A DNA stretch of 64,000 nucleotides from Pararhizobium sp. (GTDB lineage Bacteria; Pseudomonadota; Alphaproteobacteria; Rhizobiales; Rhizobiaceae). This document shows, one piece after another, positions 18,371-26,331 of this stretch. The position numbers and the translations under genes are program-made. Under the pieces are notes generated by a model. It was given only the letters and a program-made list of their open reading frames with translations. It searched no databases and was not told where the DNA came from. The first letter of the stretch is position 1. The number at the start of each line of letters is the position of its first letter. Location of the stretch: contig CP051237.1 of assembly GCA_017794825.1 (NCBI GenBank), forward strand, positions 2,542,001 through 2,606,000, written 5' to 3'.

Positions 18371-20002
18371 ATGACAGACAATGTCGACATTTCAATAGAA
18401 GAAGCGCCCGATGCTATCGAGACCGATTACGAGATCGGCCAGGACAATATCACGCCGTTCGGTCTCGATATCCACAATCCGGTCTTCATGATCTCCAGTA
18501 TCTCGATCGTCGCCTTCGTAATCCTGACGCTGATGTTCCAGGACAGCGCATCCGAATTCTTTGTCTGGCTGCGCAACTTCCTGACGCAGAATTTCGACTG
18601 GTTCTTCCTGTCCGCCGGCAACATCTTCGTGCTGTTCTGCATCGTATTGATGATTTCACCGCTCGGAAAGATTCGCCTTGGAGGGCCCGACGCCGAACCG
18701 GATTACAGCTACATGGGCTGGTTCGCGATGCTGTTCGCAGCGGGAATGGGCATCGGGCTGATGTTCTTTGGCGTCTCCGAACCCATATCGCACTTCAATT
18801 CTTCGCTTGGAGGCGCGGCGCTGGAGGAAGGCGTACGGTCCGACTGGGCGCCGCTTGGCGCGGCGGCAGGCGACCCGGAGGCGGCGCGCAATCTGGGCAT
18901 GGCCGCAACGATCTATCACTGGGCCCTGCATCCCTGGGCGATCTACGCCGTTGTCGCCCTCTCGCTTGCTTTCTTTTCCTACAATCGCGGCCTGCCGCTA
19001 ACCTTGCGGTCTTCCTTCTATCCCCTTCTCGGAGAACGGGTCTGGGGATGGTGGGGCCATGTCATCGACACCGTAGCCGTGTTCGCGACGCTGTTCGGAC
19101 TGGCGACCTCGCTCGGCTTCGGCACCCAGCAGGCGCTGGCGGGCATGAACTATCTGTTCGGATGGAGCACCGGAGACTTCGCCAAGGTGCTGCTGATCGC
19201 CGTGATCACCGCGATTGCGTTGATTTCGGTGCTGCGCGGCCTGGACGGCGGCGTCAAGCTGCTGTCGGAGATCAATATCGCGATGGCGGCGCTGCTGCTC
19301 GTCTTTGTCATGTTAATCGGACCGACGGGCGACATTTTCTCGGCGATTGTCTCCGGCGGCCTGGCCTATGCGCGGGAGATCATACCGCTTTCCATGCCCT
19401 TTGGACGCGAGGACACAAATTTCTCGCAGGGCTGGACGTCGTTCTACTGGGCCTGGTGGATCTCCTGGTCGCCTTTCGTCGGCATGTTCATCGCGCGCGT
19501 ATCACGCGGACGTTCGGTGCGGGAGTTCATCTTCTGCGTGATCATCATACCAACTATCGTCTGCGTCCTTTGGATGGGCGTTTTCGGTGGCACGGCGATA
19601 TCGCAGGTGGTCGCCGACGCTTCGGCCGCCGTGAAGGACGCGCCGCTCGAACTCAAGCTCTTCGAGATGCTTCAGCCTCTGCCGCTGGCGACCTTCACCT
19701 CGTTCCTCGGCATCATTCTTGTGCTGGTGTTCTTCATCACGTCGTCGGACTCCGGCTCGCTGGTGATCGACACCATCACAGCAGGGGGCAAGACCAGCGC
19801 GCCGGTCGCCCAGCGTGTCTTCTGGTGCACCTTCGAGGGCGTCGTTGCGGCGGTGCTTCTGCTGGTTGGCGGCGCAACCGCGCTGACCGCGCTCCAGGCA
19901 ATGGCCGTCAGCACCGGCTTCCCGTTCACCATCGTGCTTCTGGCCATGTGCGTCAGCCTGTATCTCGGCTTGCGGGAAACGCGGAAAATGCAGGGCGGCT
20001 GA
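18371..20002 (+). CDS. BCCT family transporter (betaine/carnitine/choline type)
   Basis: 543 residues, about 12 membrane helices. The BCCT signature is visible as WTSFYWAWWISWSPFVGMFIARVSRGR (first 20: WTSFYWAWWISWSPFVGMFI), with the aromatic-box region GFGTQQALAGMNYLFG earlier. It should import glycine betaine or a related zwitterion using Na+ or H+. The long C-terminal osmosensory tail of BetP is absent. A GGGAG site precedes the ATG. The Usp gene follows in the same direction after 49 bases. Confidence 0.9.
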   Translation: MTDNVDISIEEAPDAIETDYEIGQDNITPFGLDIHNPVFMISSISIVAFVILTLMFQDSASEFFVWLRNFLTQNFDWFFLSAGNIFVLFCIVLMISPLGKIRLGGPDAEPDYSYMGWFAMLFAAGMGIGLMFFGVSEPISHFNSSLGGAALEEGVRSDWAPLGAAAGDPEAARNLGMAATIYHWALHPWAIYAVVALSLAFFSYNRGLPLTLRSSFYPLLGERVWGWWGHVIDTVAVFATLFGLATSLGFGTQQALAGMNYLFGWSTGDFAKVLLIAVITAIALISVLRGLDGGVKLLSEINIAMAALLLVFVMLIGPTGDIFSAIVSGGLAYAREIIPLSMPFGREDTNFSQGWTSFYWAWWISWSPFVGMFIARVSRGRSVREFIFCVIIIPTIVCVLWMGVFGGTAISQVVADASAAVKDAPLELKLFEMLQPLPLATFTSFLGIILVLVFFITSSDSGSLVIDTITAGGKTSAPVAQRVFWCTFEGVVAAVLLLVGGATALTALQAMAVSTGFPFTIVLLAMCVSLYLGLRETRKMQGG

Positions 20003-20051
20003 CAGGGGAGCCACAGCACGAAGGACGCCGTGAAGCAGGAGGAACAGGACA

Positions 20052-20468
20052 ATGTACAAGAACATCATGGTTCCCGTCGATCTCGCCCATGAGAGCCGGC
20101 TGGAGAAAGCGCTCGCAACAGCCGCCGATCTCGGTCGCCACTACGGCGCGGAAATCCATCTGGTCGGCGTGACGGGCGTCCAGCCGGGAGCGGTCGCACA
20201 CACGCCGGAGGAATACAAACGCATACTAGATGAGTTCGCCGACCGGCTTTCGCGTGACAAAGGCGTTGGCTTTCACGCCCATGCCGAGGTTTCCCACGAC
20301 ACGGCTGTCGAACTGGACAAGATCATCGAACGCAAATCGGAGGAGATCGGTGTCGATCTCGTGATCATGGCGTCGCATGTGCCTGGGTTCGTCGACCATT
20401 TCGTGCGATCCAACGCCGGTTACCTCGTCGAGCATTCAAAAATATCGGTGTTTGTCGTCAGAGGTTAG
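20052..20468 (+). CDS. universal stress protein, single domain
   Basis: 138 residues with the UspA start MYKNIMVPVDLAHESRLEKALATA and end VFVVRG. The usual ATP-binding GxxGx9G(S/T) is degenerate here (MASHVPGFVDHFVRSNAGYL), so nucleotide binding is uncertain. It sits directly behind the BCCT gene, an arrangement reminiscent of TeaD, a Usp that modulates an osmolyte transporter in Halomonas; that role is inference here. Confidence 0.85.
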   Translation: MYKNIMVPVDLAHESRLEKALATAADLGRHYGAEIHLVGVTGVQPGAVAHTPEEYKRILDEFADRLSRDKGVGFHAHAEVSHDTAVELDKIIERKSEEIGVDLVIMASHVPGFVDHFVRSNAGYLVEHSKISVFVVRG

Positions 20469-20679
20469 ATTTGGCGATCAGAGAACGTCCGCCTGACGCA
20501 AAATCATTGATCTGAGCGAGGTGGTTCGCCACGGCGCATGCCGGAACCGCCGCCAAACCTTCCTTGCGGAATGCAATTTTTGAAGGCCTATGAGCCTTTG
20601 AATTAGAAAGACCGGGTTCGGCCAGCGGCGCGAGACGAGGTCGAAAGTCGGACCTTGCATACAGCACCCGCATCTTTAT

Positions 20680-20695
20680 ATTAGAAAAATCTAAT
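20680..20695. promoter_or_regulatory. AT-rich inverted repeat upstream of DUF302 gene
   Basis: ATTAGA and TCTAAT flank four A residues, 31 bases before the DUF302 start. This is the size and AT content expected for an ArsR-type repressor site overlapping a promoter. No such regulator gene is in the window. Confidence 0.5.
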
Positions 20696-20726
20696 TTATA
20701 GAGAGCAGCACCGACAGGAGATGTCC

Positions 20727-21125
20727 ATGACCGCCCACGGCTATACCATCAACCGCACATTCGAGAATGACAGCTTCGATCCGATCGTCGAACGCACGCG
20801 CAAGGCGCTGGCCGATCAGGGGTTCGGCGTCCTGACGGAAATCGACGTCAAGGCGACGATGAAGAAGAAGATTGACGCCGATATGGACGACTATCTCATT
20901 CTCGGCGCCTGCAACCCGAAGCTTGCGTTCAGCGCGTTGCAGTCAGAACCGCGGATCGGGGCGATGCTGCCCTGCAACGTGATCGTCCGATCGGTTCCGG
21001 GAAATGGCGTCGAGGTCAGCGCCGTCGATCCCGTCGCCTCGATGCAGGCGGTCGACAACGGCGAACTCGCGACGGTCGCCGGCAAGGTGCGCGGCATGCT
21101 TGAAACAGTCGTGGCGGCGATCTGA
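20727..21125 (+). CDS. DUF302 domain protein
   Basis: 132 residues. It has the DUF302 pattern FDPIVERTRKALADQGFGVL, then LILGACNPKLAFSALQSEP and GAMLPCNVIVR. DUF302 proteins are small cytoplasmic proteins of unknown role, often found in sulfur or metal stress operons. CACGAGG-like sites are absent, but ACAGGAG lies 6 bases before the ATG at 20727, which I prefer over the ATG at 20721. Confidence 0.85.
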   Translation: MTAHGYTINRTFENDSFDPIVERTRKALADQGFGVLTEIDVKATMKKKIDADMDDYLILGACNPKLAFSALQSEPRIGAMLPCNVIVRSVPGNGVEVSAVDPVASMQAVDNGELATVAGKVRGMLETVVAAI

Positions 21126-21248
21126 CGCGGGGATCTGACTCTGCGCATTCAAGGTGGCGATTGCCACAGAACACAATCCTGATTTGCAGCACGATATGGC
21201 GGCGCGGGCGCAGGTTCCATGCGGCCCGGCGTGAAAAGGAGGCATGCC

Positions 21249-22478
21249 ATGACCGACTATATCGTACTGAGAGACAAAAGCCTGGGACGGCTTAATCCCG
21301 GCGAACTGGAATCACTCAGGCCAACAGGCGGGCCTGGGCCATTTTCGGACCGTTTCGGTCCTTCCACGCATCCGATGATCGAACCCGAGCCCGAGATCAG
21401 CGTCGAATCACTTGAACCGTCCGACATGCGCGACCTGGCCCGGGATCCGACGTTCCGGCAAAAGGCCCGGCCGATGCCAACCAGACTGATCGACACGGTC
21501 GGAAGATCATCCGCCAACCCGCAAGGCCAGACCACCTGGGGCGTTCACGCCGTGGGAGCGGATGAGACGGATGTGGACGGATCCGGCGTGACGGTCGCGG
21601 TGCTCGACACCGGTATCGACCGCAACCATGTCGCATTTACCGGCGTCAACATCATCGAAAGGGACTTCACCGGAACCGGAAACGGAGACGGAAACGGCCA
21701 CGGCACCCATTGCGCCGGCACGATCTTCGGAAGAAACGTCAACGGGCTGCGGATTGGCGTGGCGCCGGGCGTTTCGACTGCGCTGATCGGAAAGGTGCTC
21801 GACGACAATGGCAGCGGAGGATCGCAGATGCTCTTCGAAGCCCTTCAGTGGGCGGCCATCCAGCAAAGCGCCCATGTGATATCGATGTCGCTCGGTTTCG
21901 ATTTTCCCGGACTTACGAAAAGCCTTGCAGACCAGGGCTGGCCGGTCGAAATCGCCAGTTCCGTCGCTCTCGAGGCCTACCGGGAAAACCTGCGCATGTT
22001 CGACGCCATCATGGACATGATACGGGCGCACACCGCCTTCAGCGGCGGCAGCGTGGTCGTCGCCGCGGCCGGCAATGAAAGCCGCAGGCAGGTGCACGCC
22101 AATTTCGAAGTCAGCGTTTCCGTGCCCGCCGCCGCGGTGGGCGTGGTTTCCGTAGGCGCCGCCGGAGAAGGCCAGAACGGTCTGACCATCGCAGATTTCT
22201 CCAACACCAACCCGCTTGTATGCGGGCCTGGCGTGAACGTGATATCCGCAGAAGCCAATGGCGGTCTCGTATCCTTCAACGGAACGAGCATGGCGACGCC
22301 CCATGTCGCGGGTGTGGCCGCCTTGTGGTGGGAAAAACTTCAAACCCTGCCAATACCGGTCACGTCGGACACGGTGAGGGCGCGGATCCTGTCGAGCTCC
22401 GTCACGGAACCCTTTGCGCCGGGCGTCGACATTCCCGATCGCGGGGCCGGGCTGGTCTGTGCGCCACATATGCGCTGA
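21249..22478 (+). CDS. subtilisin-like serine peptidase (S8), no signal peptide
   Basis: 409 residues. The catalytic triad is complete: Asp120 in VAVLDTGIDRNH, His151 in GHGTHCAGTIFG and Ser347 in FNGTSMATPHVAG, with the oxyanion Asn in VAAAGNES. About 110 residues precede the peptidase domain and contain no hydrophobic signal, so it may act in the cytoplasm or be exported by another route. A strong AAGGAGG site 6 bases upstream fixes the ATG at 21249; the frame is open 30 bases further up. It lies 227 bases before the carrier-thioesterase cluster. Confidence 0.9.
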   Translation: MTDYIVLRDKSLGRLNPGELESLRPTGGPGPFSDRFGPSTHPMIEPEPEISVESLEPSDMRDLARDPTFRQKARPMPTRLIDTVGRSSANPQGQTTWGVHAVGADETDVDGSGVTVAVLDTGIDRNHVAFTGVNIIERDFTGTGNGDGNGHGTHCAGTIFGRNVNGLRIGVAPGVSTALIGKVLDDNGSGGSQMLFEALQWAAIQQSAHVISMSLGFDFPGLTKSLADQGWPVEIASSVALEAYRENLRMFDAIMDMIRAHTAFSGGSVVVAAAGNESRRQVHANFEVSVSVPAAAVGVVSVGAAGEGQNGLTIADFSNTNPLVCGPGVNVISAEANGGLVSFNGTSMATPHVAGVAALWWEKLQTLPIPVTSDTVRARILSSSVTEPFAPGVDIPDRGAGLVCAPHMR

Positions 22479-22704
22479 CCGGATCATTGACGCCGGTCGC
22501 GTATCGGAAAACGCGGCCGGAGACGGATAACAATCAAGTCGAACTTATACTTCAGGTTGAATGTATCATCCTGCAGTATTCGTTATTCCGCTGGCATAAA
22601 CTCATTTCAAAAATGCAATTCGTGAAACTCAGATACTAGCAATAGTTCGAGGTCGCGCATAAAAAGAACGTAATAGCAGAATTTCAGGAATCAGCGACCA
22701 TCGG

Positions 22705-23958
22705 ATGAGCGCACAGTTAAAAGACAATACCCGCGACTTACTGATGCTGCCAACGCAATACGTCGCTCCGACAGGCGTCAAAGAAAAAGCCATAGCAGAG
22801 GTATGGTCGGAAGCGTTTGGAATCGACGATATCGGCGTCGAGGACGATTTCTTCGACCTCGGCGGCAATTCGGTCATAGCCGAGACGATCTCCCGACAGG
22901 TCTCCGAAACGCTCGGCATGCCTCTGAAAGCAGGCGCCCTTCTTGAGGCGAGAACGGTGCGCGACATCGCGAAACTGCTCGATGACAAGAGCCGCAACAC
23001 GCTGCCCTCTCATATTGTCAAGCTGCGCACCGGCGGTGATCGCACGCCGATCTTCATCGTTCACGGCGCCGCGGGCATCCTGTTTCCGAGCGACGCCTTC
23101 ATGAACGGATTTCAAGACGATCAGCCGGTCTACGCCTTCCAGGTTCCGGGATATGACGGCAATTGCGAACCGCTTTCGACAGTAAAAGAGATCGCGGCGG
23201 AATATCTTCGATGCATGAAACTCGCGAGCCCCGGCGGTCCGTGGCACCTGGCCGGCTTTTGCCACGGCTCCTGGATCGCCTTCGAGATGGCGCAACAGCT
23301 GGCCGATGAGGGCTTGCAACCCCTGAGCCTTACGCTGCTCGATCCCGGCGTTCAGGAAGGACGCATGCACAACGAGTTCATGCGCGAAGTTGCGCGGCGT
23401 CGCGGCGGAATACTCGGCGGCTTCAAGTCGCGCGCCAAAAGCCTCGTGGACACTGTCCGGTGCTATCGAGCCACAGGCCGGTGGATCGACCCGACCGACC
23501 CGGCCGCCTACGATATTCCGGAGGTCTGGGACTACATGCAAAAGCGCAATCGCAAGAAACTCGCCAGGACAGTTGCGAAACACAATGTCGAGGCCGGCGA
23601 GGGCGGCATGAAGCCCTGGATGGCGGATCGCGGCGAAACCTTCGAAAACGAGAAGGAACTCGAAATCCGCAGGTCTGCGCACGCCAACCATGCGGCGGAC
23701 ATGCTGAAGCGCGCCTTTCACAAATATGCCTCTGACAAGCCGCTCGATATGACTGTTCACCTGATCGCCAGCGAATTTCAGAACGCCAAGCTCGACGAAC
23801 CGTCCTATCCGCTCCGTCGGCTGATGCCGAACCTTGAGGTTACGGTTCTCGGGCAGTACCACCACGACACGATTTCGACGCGCACCGACGAGAACGCGTT
23901 GATCATGCAAACGATAGTCAATGATGCGGAAGGCAAAGGCGACGTTACCGATCACTGA
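22705..23958 (+). CDS. peptidyl-carrier/thioesterase didomain protein, copy 1
   Basis: 417 residues. Residues 18-95 are a peptidyl-carrier domain: an adenylation-to-carrier linker remnant (YVAPTGVKEKAIAEVWSEAF) leads to DDFFDLGGNS, with Ser56 as the expected phosphopantetheine site. Residues 110-417 are an NRPS-type alpha/beta-hydrolase thioesterase (PIFIVHGAAG; VPGYDG). The nucleophile elbow reads GFCHG, so the nucleophile is Cys186 rather than Ser; the acid is likely Asp213 (TLLDPG) and the base His386 (GQYHHD). There is no adenylation or condensation domain. It begins the cluster of four paralogs and is closest to copy 4 in the thioesterase lid region. Confidence 0.85.
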   Translation: MSAQLKDNTRDLLMLPTQYVAPTGVKEKAIAEVWSEAFGIDDIGVEDDFFDLGGNSVIAETISRQVSETLGMPLKAGALLEARTVRDIAKLLDDKSRNTLPSHIVKLRTGGDRTPIFIVHGAAGILFPSDAFMNGFQDDQPVYAFQVPGYDGNCEPLSTVKEIAAEYLRCMKLASPGGPWHLAGFCHGSWIAFEMAQQLADEGLQPLSLTLLDPGVQEGRMHNEFMREVARRRGGILGGFKSRAKSLVDTVRCYRATGRWIDPTDPAAYDIPEVWDYMQKRNRKKLARTVAKHNVEAGEGGMKPWMADRGETFENEKELEIRRSAHANHAADMLKRAFHKYASDKPLDMTVHLIASEFQNAKLDEPSYPLRRLMPNLEVTVLGQYHHDTISTRTDENALIMQTIVNDAEGKGDVTDH

Positions 23959-24007
23959 CCGATCGATTGTCCTAAAAGCTCAACGCCACTCAACTAACCG
24001 GCAAACG

Positions 24008-24826
24008 ATGCGCATACTCCTGATCAATCCCGATGACTACACGGACAGGCTCCGCTGGATGGAATCCCAGTTTTCCGAACTGGGACTGACCTTCGAGCGG
24101 ATACCCGCCTGCAAGCCGGACGAATTGTCGGAAGACCGTATCAGGCAGATCCATGCGACGTGCGAATCGGGCATGGTCAGAAAACCGATCGAGATCGCGG
24201 CCAATATCAGTCACAAACGATGCTGGAAGATCATCGCCGACGGCGACGATCCCTATGTCTGCGTGTTCGAGGACGACGTGCATCTGAGCCCTGACGCCGC
24301 GAAATTTCTCGCCACTTCCTCTTGGATTCCGGACGGGGCGGAGCTGATCAAGATCGAGACCTTCAACTTCGAGGTCGCCTACTTCTACAAGCAACCGATT
24401 GCAGCGCTAGACAGAACGCTTTTTCGCCTGAAAGGATTTCACCCGGGGTCGGCCGGTTACATCATCTCCAAAGCGGCGGCGAGAAGGCTGCTGGACGAGA
24501 CCCGAAGCGACTACGGCGGAATGAGCTACCTGCTTTTCGGACCGAAACCGGCCCGAGGCGCCGATCTTCGCACCTTTCAGCTCTATCCGGCGCTGTGCAT
24601 CCAGGACATGCGGATCGCGGGAGACAAGAATCCCAAACTGGCCAGTGTGCTGGGCCACAACGACGTCGTCAACAACCCATTCGAAGTCCAGCTTCTGAAG
24701 CAAAAAGCAAAGGAAAGGCAGGCCAGGACAAAGCGGTCCTGGTCGCATATGCGTCGCGAGATAAAGCTGCGCATCGCCAGGATCACCGAGCCGCCGACGC
24801 GCACGGACGTCATCCCGTTTTCCTGA
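24008..24826 (+). CDS. GT25 family glycosyltransferase, copy 1
   Basis: 272 residues. It begins MRILLINPDDYTDRLRWMES as GT25 enzymes do, has the acidic sugar-nucleotide motif CVFEDDVHLS and the GSAGYIISKAAARRLLDE segment of the fold, and ends with a basic tail. GT25 members transfer hexoses to lipooligosaccharide or other acceptors. The start is the ATG at 24008; 29 upstream in-frame residues belong to the end of the previous gene in another phase. It lies 49 bases after carrier-thioesterase copy 1. The donor and acceptor are unknown. Confidence 0.85.
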   Translation: MRILLINPDDYTDRLRWMESQFSELGLTFERIPACKPDELSEDRIRQIHATCESGMVRKPIEIAANISHKRCWKIIADGDDPYVCVFEDDVHLSPDAAKFLATSSWIPDGAELIKIETFNFEVAYFYKQPIAALDRTLFRLKGFHPGSAGYIISKAAARRLLDETRSDYGGMSYLLFGPKPARGADLRTFQLYPALCIQDMRIAGDKNPKLASVLGHNDVVNNPFEVQLLKQKAKERQARTKRSWSHMRREIKLRIARITEPPTRTDVIPFS

Positions 24827-25029
24827 GTCGGCGGCGATTCCAGACCGCACAACCTCAATTTTGAAGCAGCACATTCCAAGTATGTTTCGCCAGGTTGGTG
24901 TTAATACGGAAAAGAATCTTATTCCGGGTGAAATACTACTCATATCCAATTGCGATATTCTTCCATCCATCAGACAATGGACTATAAGAATAATTTCAGG
25001 ACGCTATCCTGATACGGCGGGACAGGATT

Positions 25030-26331
25030 ATGAACACAATGAACTTAGAACTTACCCGTGACGCGTTGATGCTGGAGGCGCCCTATGTTGCTCCCGTCGG
25101 CGAAAGCGAAGAAATATTAGCCAAAATATGGTCCGACGTCTTCGGCATCAGGAATTTGGGCGCAGAAGACGACTTCTTCGACCTCGGTGGCGATTCCACG
25201 ATTGCAGAAACGATTACGCTCAAGATCTCGGAAGCGTTCGGAATTCCATTCAAGTCCGGCTCGCTGGTCGAAGCGACCACCGTGAGAGACGTCGCGCGGA
25301 TCGTCAATGATACGTCCGCACAATCGCTCGCCTCACATATCCTGCCGCTGCGTTCACGCGGCGACCGCGTACCGATTTTCCTTGTCCATGGCGGCGCCGG
25401 CCTCCTGTTTCCCTCTGCCGAGTTCATGAGCGGATTCCATGACGACCAGCCGGTCTACGCCTTTCAGGTCCCCGGATATGACGGCCAGTGCGAACCCCTG
25501 GACACGGTCAAGGACATCGCTGCGGAATATATTCGACACATGAAACAGGTAAGCCCTGATGGACCCTGGCACCTGGCGGGTTTCTGCAATGGCGGCTGGA
25601 TCGCCTTTGAAATGGCTGCACAGCTCGACAGGGAAGGTAACCGTCCGCTCAGCCTTACGCTTCTCGATCCGGGCGTCCAGGAGGGTCGCATGCAAATGGA
25701 CTATCTCCGACGCCGGACAATCGCCAGGAAGAAAGGCCTCAATCGTCTGGCCTTCACGATCAAGGTATTCGGGCGGGACCTGATACAGAGTTACAGCTGT
25801 TTTCGAGACACGAAGCACTGGGTCAATCTGAGCAGGCAGGAAGCCTATGAAATTCCTGCCGTCAGGGAATGGATCCGGATGATCAACCGGGAGCGTCACA
25901 AGAAACTGATCGAGACTGCGCGTCAGAGCAATGAGGACGCCGACGTTCTGAAAGAAATAGAATGGTCGTGGGATGACAAAAGCTTTGACACCGAGGCGGA
26001 ACTCGAGCGCGGGCGGACGCCGGAAGCCAACAGGGCGATCGCGAAGCTGAAGGACGCCTGGTACAAATATGTCGCGACCGATACGCTCGACATGCCCGTC
26101 AACATCATGTCCAGCGAGTTCCGCGCAAAGTTCTTGAGACAACCGACCTTTCCCGTCCGCCGCGCCATGCCGAACCTGGAAACCACGATCGTCGGCAAGT
26201 TTCATCGCGACGTGATCTCGACAGCAACGCCCGACAACGCCCAGTACATCCAGGCGGTGGTCGACAAGGCTTCAGCCAATCATCCCATTTCAGGAATGAA
26301 AGTGGGATCAAACGCGGGAGAATCGCATTGA
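25030..26331 (+). CDS. peptidyl-carrier/thioesterase didomain protein, copy 2
   Basis: 433 residues, with the same layout as copy 1: linker YVAPVGESEEILAKIWSDVF, carrier motif DDFFDLGGDS with Ser56, thioesterase elbow GFCNGGW with Cys186, acid in LTLLDPG and base in GKFHRD. It has a 14-residue longer C-terminal tail than copy 3. It is preceded by 203 AT-rich bases (24827-25029) that probably hold its own promoter. Its TGA overlaps the TTG start of copy 3. Much of its thioesterase DNA is nearly identical to copy 3. Confidence 0.85.
   Translation: MNTMNLELTRDALMLEAPYVAPVGESEEILAKIWSDVFGIRNLGAEDDFFDLGGDSTIAETITLKISEAFGIPFKSGSLVEATTVRDVARIVNDTSAQSLASHILPLRSRGDRVPIFLVHGGAGLLFPSAEFMSGFHDDQPVYAFQVPGYDGQCEPLDTVKDIAAEYIRHMKQVSPDGPWHLAGFCNGGWIAFEMAAQLDREGNRPLSLTLLDPGVQEGRMQMDYLRRRTIARKKGLNRLAFTIKVFGRDLIQSYSCFRDTKHWVNLSRQEAYEIPAVREWIRMINRERHKKLIETARQSNEDADVLKEIEWSWDDKSFDTEAELERGRTPEANRAIAKLKDAWYKYVATDTLDMPVNIMSSEFRAKFLRQPTFPVRRAMPNLETTIVGKFHRDVISTATPDNAQYIQAVVDKASANHPISGMKVGSNAGESH
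25423..25536 (+). repeat. near-identical block shared with 26721-26834
   Basis: 114 bases in the thioesterase part of copy 2 differ from the matching block of copy 3 at only two positions by eye. The offset is 1298 bases, the same as between the two start codons, so no indels separate them. Confidence 0.85.
26152..26257 (+). repeat. identical 106-bp block shared with 27450-27555
   Basis: The 3' end of copy 2, coding for the catalytic-His region, is identical by eye to copy 3 at an offset of 1298. A further 74-base identical block lies at 26053-26126 (matching 27351-27424). Confidence 0.85.
26282..26308 (+). promoter_or_regulatory. hairpin in front of the TTG start of copy 3
   Basis: ATCCCATTTC can pair with GAAA(G)TGGGAT around the loop AGGAAT, with one bulged G. 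It lies within the last codons of copy 2 and ends 19 bases before the TTG of copy 3, so it could shape translational coupling. Confidence 0.35.
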
